A stretch of DNA of 11,298 bases. Source: an uncultured Nitrosomonadales bacterium (GTDB lineage Bacteria > Pseudomonadota > Gammaproteobacteria > Burkholderiales > Methylophilaceae). This document shows, piece by piece, positions 7,042 to 11,298 of the stretch. Where the stretch lies: positions 1-11,298 of the forward strand of contig CAMLMA010000058.1 in assembly GCA_946481065.1 (NCBI GenBank). Reading direction: 5' to 3'. A model generated the notes under the pieces. The model was given only the letters and a program-made list of their open reading frames with translations, had not been told where the DNA came from and did no database searches. The first letter of the stretch is position 1. The number at the start of each line of letters is the position of its first letter. Position numbers and translations under genes: made by a program.

Positions 7042-9645
7042 ATGCGTATCTTCTTCCGAGATTATTTCAAGCCACTCTTCTTCGCGCTGCTCATCGCAGG
7101 GATCCATTTCGGGCTATGGTGGGCAGTCAACCGCGCGCTGCCGCTGATCGACGCGCCACGCATCGTGCATGGTTTCGCCTACAGCGGCTACCAGCTCGGC
7201 CAGAGCCCTCTGGACAAGAAATACCCGAGCACAGCCGAGCTGCTGGATGACCTCAAGCTGCTCAAGCCCTATACAGACCGTATCCGCACCTATGGTTCGC
7301 TGGAGAACCCGGAAGTCATCCCGCTGGCTTCCAACCTCGGCATGCAGATCATGGCCGGAGCCTGGCTCAGCAGCGACAATATTGACAACGAACGCGAGGT
7401 CAGCGCGCTGATCGCCAAGATCCGCAGTTACCCGCGCATCCATCGCGCCATCGTCGGCAACGAAGTCCTGCTGCGCACCGATCTCACGCCGGCGCAATTG
7501 ATCCGCTACCTCGACCATGTGCGGGAGGAAGTCAGCATTCCGGTATCGACGGCGGAGCCCTGGCATGTCTGGCTGAAGAATCCTGAACTGGTGAAGCATG
7601 TCGATTTCATCGCCGTGCATCTGTTGCCGTATCACGAAGGCATCCCCATCGACAAGGCGCTCGACTACTCGCTGCAGCGTTACCAGGAACTGATGGACGC
7701 CTATCCGCGCAAGAAGATCGTCATCACCGAGATCGGCTGGCCGAGCAAAGGCCCGGCTATCGGCGCTGCCGTGGCGTCACAGGTCAATCAGGCGCGGTTC
7801 GTGCGTGAATTCCTCGCGCGTACTGCCCACCAGAATTACGACTACTACCTGATGGAAGCCATCGACCAGCCGTGGAAGGTCAACGTCGAAGGCTGGGCCG
7901 GTGCGTACTGGGGTATGTTCGATGCCGAGCGCCATCTCAAATATGACTTGCATGGCGCCATTCCCAAGGATACCCGCTGGATCGACAAGGCTGGCTGGGC
8001 CTCGATCATCGCTTTCTTCCCCATCCTGCTGGCGGCGATCCGGTTCCGTCACTGGGGCACCGGGGCGCAGCTCTCGCTGGCCGTGCTGCTCCAGGCCTGC
8101 ATCACCACGCTGGTGGTCGCCTGGAACCTGCCCGGCGACTATTACTATGGGCTGCGCGACTTCGTCGTGCTGATCGGTCTCATCATCGGCATGGGCCTGA
8201 CTTCGGCAGTGCTGATGATCTATGGCGTCGAATTCAGCGAAGTCATGTTCAAGGGGCTGTGGTACCGCGCATTCCGCCGTGCCACGCCCTTGCCGGAGGA
8301 ACAAGAGCTGTTCGTCTCCATCCACCTCGCCTGCTACAACGAGCCGCCGGCGATGGTGATCGCCACCATCGAAAGCCTGCACCGCCTGCAGTACCGCCAT
8401 TTCGAAGTCATCGTCATCGACAATAACACCAAGGATGAGGCGCTCTGGAAGCCTGTTGAGGCTTATATGGCGCAGCTGCCCGACAATTTCCGCTTCTTCC
8501 ACCTGCCGTCCTGGCCTGGCTTCAAGGCTGGCGCATTGAATTTCGCGCTGGCGCAGACCGATCCGCGTGCCGAAGTCATCGGCGTGGTCGATGCCGATTA
8601 CGTCGTGACCCAGGACTGGCTGGGCGCGCTGGTGCCGCATTTCAAGGATACGCAGGTCGCCGTGGTGCAAGCGCCGCAGGCTCACCGAGAGTGGGAGAAC
8701 AACTTCTTCCGCCGCATGTGCAACTGGGAGTTCGAAGGCTTCTTCCGCATCGGCATGCACCATCGGCATGAGCGCAACGCCCTGATCCAGCATGGCACGA
8801 TGACGCTGGTGCGCCGGCAATCGCTGGACGAGATCGGCGGCTGGTCGGAGTGGTGCATCTGCGAGGACACCGAGCTCGGCTTGCGTCTGCTGGAAGGCGG
8901 CTATGAACTGCGTTATATCGACGAGACCTTTGGTCGAGGCCTGACGCCGACCAACTTCAAGGCATTGAAATCACAGCGTTTCCGCTGGGCCTTCGGCGCC
9001 ATGCAGATATTGAAGCATCACCTGCCCCGGCTGCTCGGCAGGTCGACCCTCGATTTCGGCCAGCGTTACCACTTCCTGACCGGCTGGTTCGGCTGGCTGG
9101 GCGATGCCCTGCAACTCGTCTTCACGCTGGGTTCGATCGGCTGGACGCTGGCCATGCTGGCTTTTCCCAAGTCGTTCAGCCTGCCTGTCTCCATCATGCT
9201 CACGCCTATCATCTGTTTTCTGGTGATCAAGGCTGCGCTGGGGCCGGTGCTCTACCGCAAGACCATGCATTGTGGCTGGTCCGATATCTTCGGTGCCTCG
9301 CTCGCCAGCCTGGGCCTGTCGCACGCCATCGCGCGCGGCGTGATGCAGGGGATCGTGCAGAAAGAAGGCGTGTTCAAGCCGACAGCCAAAGGCAAGAGCG
9401 CGAATGGAGGATTAAGGCAACTGCTGGAACCGATCCGTGAGGAGTTCCTGCTGCTGCTCGGCTTGATCATCTGCAGCCTGGCCATGTTGTTCTCGCGCGG
9501 CCTGAACAACATCGACGCGCAATTGTGGGTGGCCATGCTGAGCCTGCAATCCCTGCCTTACCTCAGCGCCGTGGCCTGCCAGCTGATCGCTCAGATGCCG
9601 GATCGCACGCCGGCCAGCAAGGCCGCGCCGATCATGCCTGCCTGA
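7042..9645 (+). CDS. ndvB: NdvB-like GH17-GT2 fusion, beta-glucan synthase
   Basis: An 867-residue inner-membrane protein joining a periplasmic GH17 domain to a cytoplasmic processive-type GT2 domain. An N-terminal helix lies at about 12-30. The GH17 domain (about 40-300) has GNEVLLR with E141 as predicted acid/base and EIGWPS with E230 as predicted nucleophile. Three helices follow at about 320-400. The GT2 domain (about 425-665) has YNEPP, VIDNNT, the metal site VDADY (D517, D519), the acid motif CEDTELG (E608, D609) and QRFRW (Q645-W649), the classic synthase set. About four helices end the protein. Length and architecture match the Pseudomonas NdvB type, linked to beta-1,3-glucan synthesis, whose GH17 domains act as glucan transglycosylases. 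The symbol is given by architecture; a beta-1,6-glucan product (NdvC-like) cannot be excluded. It follows the frameshifted GH17 gene by eight bases without a clear Shine-Dalgarno. Its last 55 bases overlap the convergent kinase gene. Confidence 0.85.
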   Translation: MRIFFRDYFKPLFFALLIAGIHFGLWWAVNRALPLIDAPRIVHGFAYSGYQLGQSPLDKKYPSTAELLDDLKLLKPYTDRIRTYGSLENPEVIPLASNLGMQIMAGAWLSSDNIDNEREVSALIAKIRSYPRIHRAIVGNEVLLRTDLTPAQLIRYLDHVREEVSIPVSTAEPWHVWLKNPELVKHVDFIAVHLLPYHEGIPIDKALDYSLQRYQELMDAYPRKKIVITEIGWPSKGPAIGAAVASQVNQARFVREFLARTAHQNYDYYLMEAIDQPWKVNVEGWAGAYWGMFDAERHLKYDLHGAIPKDTRWIDKAGWASIIAFFPILLAAIRFRHWGTGAQLSLAVLLQACITTLVVAWNLPGDYYYGLRDFVVLIGLIIGMGLTSAVLMIYGVEFSEVMFKGLWYRAFRRATPLPEEQELFVSIHLACYNEPPAMVIATIESLHRLQYRHFEVIVIDNNTKDEALWKPVEAYMAQLPDNFRFFHLPSWPGFKAGALNFALAQTDPRAEVIGVVDADYVVTQDWLGALVPHFKDTQVAVVQAPQAHREWENNFFRRMCNWEFEGFFRIGMHHRHERNALIQHGTMTLVRRQSLDEIGGWSEWCICEDTELGLRLLEGGYELRYIDETFGRGLTPTNFKALKSQRFRWAFGAMQILKHHLPRLLGRSTLDFGQRYHFLTGWFGWLGDALQLVFTLGSIGWTLAMLAFPKSFSLPVSIMLTPIICFLVIKAALGPVLYRKTMHCGWSDIFGASLASLGLSHAIARGVMQGIVQKEGVFKPTAKGKSANGGLRQLLEPIREEFLLLLGLIICSLAMLFSRGLNNIDAQLWVAMLSLQSLPYLSAVACQLIAQMPDRTPASKAAPIMPA

Positions 9646-10520
9646 TCGCCGCTTGCGGATAGGGTCACCGTGACCCGGCTGCGCAGCGCCGGGATCAGAT
9701 CGCGCTGGAAACGGCGTTCGAAAGTTGCCTGCATCAACGGCCATGCTTCGCGCATGCCGCCACCGATCAACACATGGCCGACGTCGACGACCTTGACGAT
9801 ATGGGCCAGCCCCTGGCCGAGACAGGTGCCCGCCAATTCAAAGGCATAACGGGCATGCCGATCACCGCTCTTGGCTAGCGCCGCGATCTCCTGCGCGGTT
9901 TTCTCGCTATCGGTCGCCAGTCGGTATGTCGTCGCCACGCCAGTCGCTGAGGCATATTGCTCCATGCAGCCGCGGTTACCGCAACCGCATGGCCGACCAT
10001 CCGGCTCGATCGTCAGATGCCCGATCTCCATCGACATGCCGTGCTGACCCTCAAAGATGCGGTCAGCATAGATCAGTCCGCCGCCGATGCCGGTCCCCAG
10101 ACCGACGTAGATCAGGTGATCGCTGTCGACCGGATGCAGGCGGTATTCGCCAAAGGCCGCTGCCGCCGCATCGTTCTCGACGATGACCGGCAAACCGATG
10201 GCGCGCGTGAGATCGCCGGCCAGATCGACATCGCGCAAGCCTGGCAGATTCGGCGATTGCGTCAGCACACCGGCGACCGGGTCAATGAACCCCGGGAACC
10301 CGATGCCGACCGCCGAGACTTCAGGGTAACGCGCCAGCACTTCTGCTACGCCAGCGTGCATGCTGGATACGATCGCCTGCCAGGCCATATCCGGCGCATG
10401 GGTCTTGCACAGCTTGCTGAAATCAACCTGGGCCCGATGCTCGTGCACGACATGGTTACCCTTGACCACGCCGATACGCAGATTGGTGCCTCCAACATCG
10501 ATACCGAGCAGTGTTTTCAT
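9591..10520 (-). CDS. ROK-family sugar kinase (probable glucokinase)
   Basis: Predicted cytoplasmic ATP-dependent hexose kinase of 309 residues, the normal ROK length. Visible motifs: phosphate-binding DVGGTN (8-13), GFPGFID (74-80), catalytic-Asp segment VENDA (114-118, D117), LGTGIGGG (141-148), sugar-contact EIGH (165-168), and zinc site CGCGNRGCMEQYAS (C178, C180, C185, with H168). ATG at 10520 is chosen; a TTG one codon upstream would add only one Met and has no better ribosome site. Substrate is not certain: glucose is favoured because the gene follows a GH57 alpha-glucan enzyme by 37 bases, but fructose, mannose or N-acetylglucosamine kinases share these motifs. There is no helix-turn-helix domain, so it is a kinase and not a ROK repressor. 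Its 3' end overlaps the convergent GH17-GT2 gene by 55 bases. Confidence 0.88.
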   Translation of the reverse strand: MKTLLGIDVGGTNLRIGVVKGNHVVHEHRAQVDFSKLCKTHAPDMAWQAIVSSMHAGVAEVLARYPEVSAVGIGFPGFIDPVAGVLTQSPNLPGLRDVDLAGDLTRAIGLPVIVENDAAAAAFGEYRLHPVDSDHLIYVGLGTGIGGGLIYADRIFEGQHGMSMEIGHLTIEPDGRPCGCGNRGCMEQYASATGVATTYRLATDSEKTAQEIAALAKSGDRHARYAFELAGTCLGQGLAHIVKVVDVGHVLIGGGMREAWPLMQATFERRFQRDLIPALRSRVTVTLSASGDQAGMIGAALLAGVRSGI

Positions 10521-10531
10521 CAATAATTCGC

Positions 10532-10560
10532 TTTATATTTAATTCGTAAGCTTTTGTTTA
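10532..10560 (-). promoter_or_regulatory. Weak candidate promoter in the AT-rich gap before the kinase gene
   Basis: On the minus strand TAAACA (10560-10555, four of six) and TATAAA (10537-10532, five of six) are 17 bases apart. The predicted start near 10525 leaves only about five bases before the ATG at 10520, so the transcript would be almost leaderless. The 37-base gap is much richer in A+T than its surroundings, which makes chance matches likely. Co-transcription from the GH57 gene is the alternative. Confidence 0.25.
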
Positions 10561-11298
10561 CATTATTTCTATCTTGATCTCTATGCGATCTGACAGCATG
10601 TCGCCCGACCAGATCAGCTCCAGCGTGACCGCCTGCATGATCTTCTCGAAACCGGCTTCCGACTGGGATACCGAGAAATGGGGCTGGCTGCTGAACGCAC
10701 AAGGCACGGAACACGAGAGCTGGATCGCCCCACCCAGCACCTCGTCTTCCAGCAAGATGTTTTTCAGCCCGCCGAACTTGAAGGTCTGGCCAAAACCGCC
10801 AGGGATGTTGTCACCGATGCGGAAGCGCCCTGCCGGACCATCGCAACTGGGCATGGCGAGATTGATCTCGACTCGGAAACTGCCGGCAGGCGGGCGAGTG
10901 AAACCGTAGGTGACGACCAGCGCCGCATCATCGATGGCGATCTTCTTGTGGATCTCACCGCCACGCAGCGCCGCCTTGAAATCGACAGCCTTGCCGATGA
11001 CCGGCTTGCGATAGTTGGGGCGGATCGCCTCGCCTTCCGGCATGAGCCAACTGTCACAGAAAAGGCTCTTGCGATAGGTATCCGTTGCGAGATCGGCGAC
11101 TGTGATCTCATGCTTGAAACTGACACGCTCATGAGGATTGGCGATGCCTTCGCCGTCGTGGCCGTGTTCCGGCTGTGCGTGGACCTTGCGATGGTAGTGT
11201 TCGGCCTGGCGCGTCAGTGTGTCGCCAAAGTTGTGCGACAGGCGGTAACTGTCGAACTCGCAGATCGAGGCCGTGCCATCCAGGCGGACGATGGCCTG
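10558..11298 (-). CDS. GH57 alpha-amylase/4-alpha-glucanotransferase, C-terminal part (N-terminus outside window)
   Basis: The frame is open from the right edge to the TAA at 10558, giving 246 residues of the C-terminus. The gene therefore starts beyond the window; the ATG at 11043 is internal. The residues read from the edge (QAIVRLDG, CEFDSYRLSHNFGDTLTRQAEHYHRK, then PHERVSFKHEI and YRKSLFCDSW) resemble the C-terminal beta-sandwich domain (DUF1926) of GH57 4-alpha-glucanotransferases and amylases. The rest (SFRVEINLAMPSCDG, then a glycine-rich and a beta-strand-rich tail ending IEIKIEIM) fits the same domain. The catalytic GH57 barrel would be upstream and is not visible, so activity cannot be judged. 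These enzymes rearrange or cut alpha-1,4-glucans such as glycogen and maltodextrin in the cytoplasm. The downstream ROK kinase, 37 bases away, could phosphorylate the glucose released. Assignment rests on remembered resemblance of the domain, not on catalytic residues. Confidence 0.7.
   Translation of the reverse strand, partial: QAIVRLDGTASICEFDSYRLSHNFGDTLTRQAEHYHRKVHAQPEHGHDGEGIANPHERVSFKHEITVADLATDTYRKSLFCDSWLMPEGEAIRPNYRKPVIGKAVDFKAALRGGEIHKKIAIDDAALVVTYGFTRPPAGSFRVEINLAMPSCDGPAGRFRIGDNIPGGFGQTFKFGGLKNILLEDEVLGGAIQLSCSVPCAFSSQPHFSVSQSEAGFEKIMQAVTLELIWSGDMLSDRIEIKIEIM

Noticed and set aside
7777..8820. 347-codon minus-strand open frame inside the GH17-GT2 gene
   Set aside because: It is a mirror frame of a GC-rich, strongly conserved gene, rich in His, Asp and Gln as such shadows usually are, with no recognisable domain.
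9662..9676. Near-perfect palindrome GGGTCAC-C-GTGACCC just after the glucan synthase stop
   Set aside because: It lies inside the kinase coding sequence and arises from Arg-Val-Thr-Val-Thr codons; a one-base loop and no following T-run make it a poor terminator, and operator function is unsupported.
1..11298. Mobile elements, CRISPR arrays, tRNA or rRNA genes, toxin-antitoxin or phage-defence systems
   Set aside because: No transposase, integrase, regular spaced repeats, cloverleaf sequence or defence-type domain was found on either strand.

Overview
The window is about 11.3 kb of GC-rich, densely coded bacterial DNA. Codon use, gene content and the style of the protein families point to a proteobacterium, most likely a betaproteobacterium. 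That placement rests on general resemblance and no single marker proves it. There is no rRNA, tRNA, CRISPR array, insertion sequence or phage gene. Almost every gene acts on carbohydrate: envelope glycans in the middle, storage or intracellular glucan at the right end.

Layout. (1) 1-966, plus: 3' part of queG, epoxyqueuosine reductase, cut by the left edge. (2) 1012-4805, plus: a tight four-gene operon behind a candidate promoter with a perfect TATAAT box. It encodes a polytopic GT39/ArnT-like glycosyltransferase, a membrane-anchored GT2 polyprenyl-phosphate glycosyltransferase, a GtrA-family four-helix protein and a YdjC/ChbG-family deacetylase. The first three genes all appear to start with TTG. 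(3) 4834-5304, minus: a small exported protein of unknown function, with a clear intrinsic terminator against the operon's end. (4) 5460-9645, plus: two adjacent GH17 genes. The first is a GH17 domain fused to a multi-helix membrane domain and carries a one-base frameshift. The second is an intact 867-residue GH17-GT2 fusion like the NdvB-type beta-glucan synthases. (5) 9591-11298, minus: a ROK-family sugar kinase preceded by the C-terminal part of a GH57 alpha-glucanotransferase or amylase, cut by the right edge.

How the genes may work together. The 1012-4805 operon has one candidate for each step of a lipid-carrier sugar-decoration pathway: load a sugar on undecaprenyl phosphate (GT2), N-deacetylate it (YdjC family), flip it (GtrA), and transfer it in the periplasm (GT-C enzyme). 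This parallels the Francisella FlmF/NaxD/FlmK and Bordetella Lgm systems, which add hexosamine to lipid A phosphates. The GH17 pair probably makes and remodels a beta-glucan at the cell envelope. The kinase and GH57 enzyme fit glycogen or maltodextrin turnover, with free glucose phosphorylated by the kinase. The two items most worth checking are the lipid A modification hypothesis and the frameshift at the A-run at 5894-5897.
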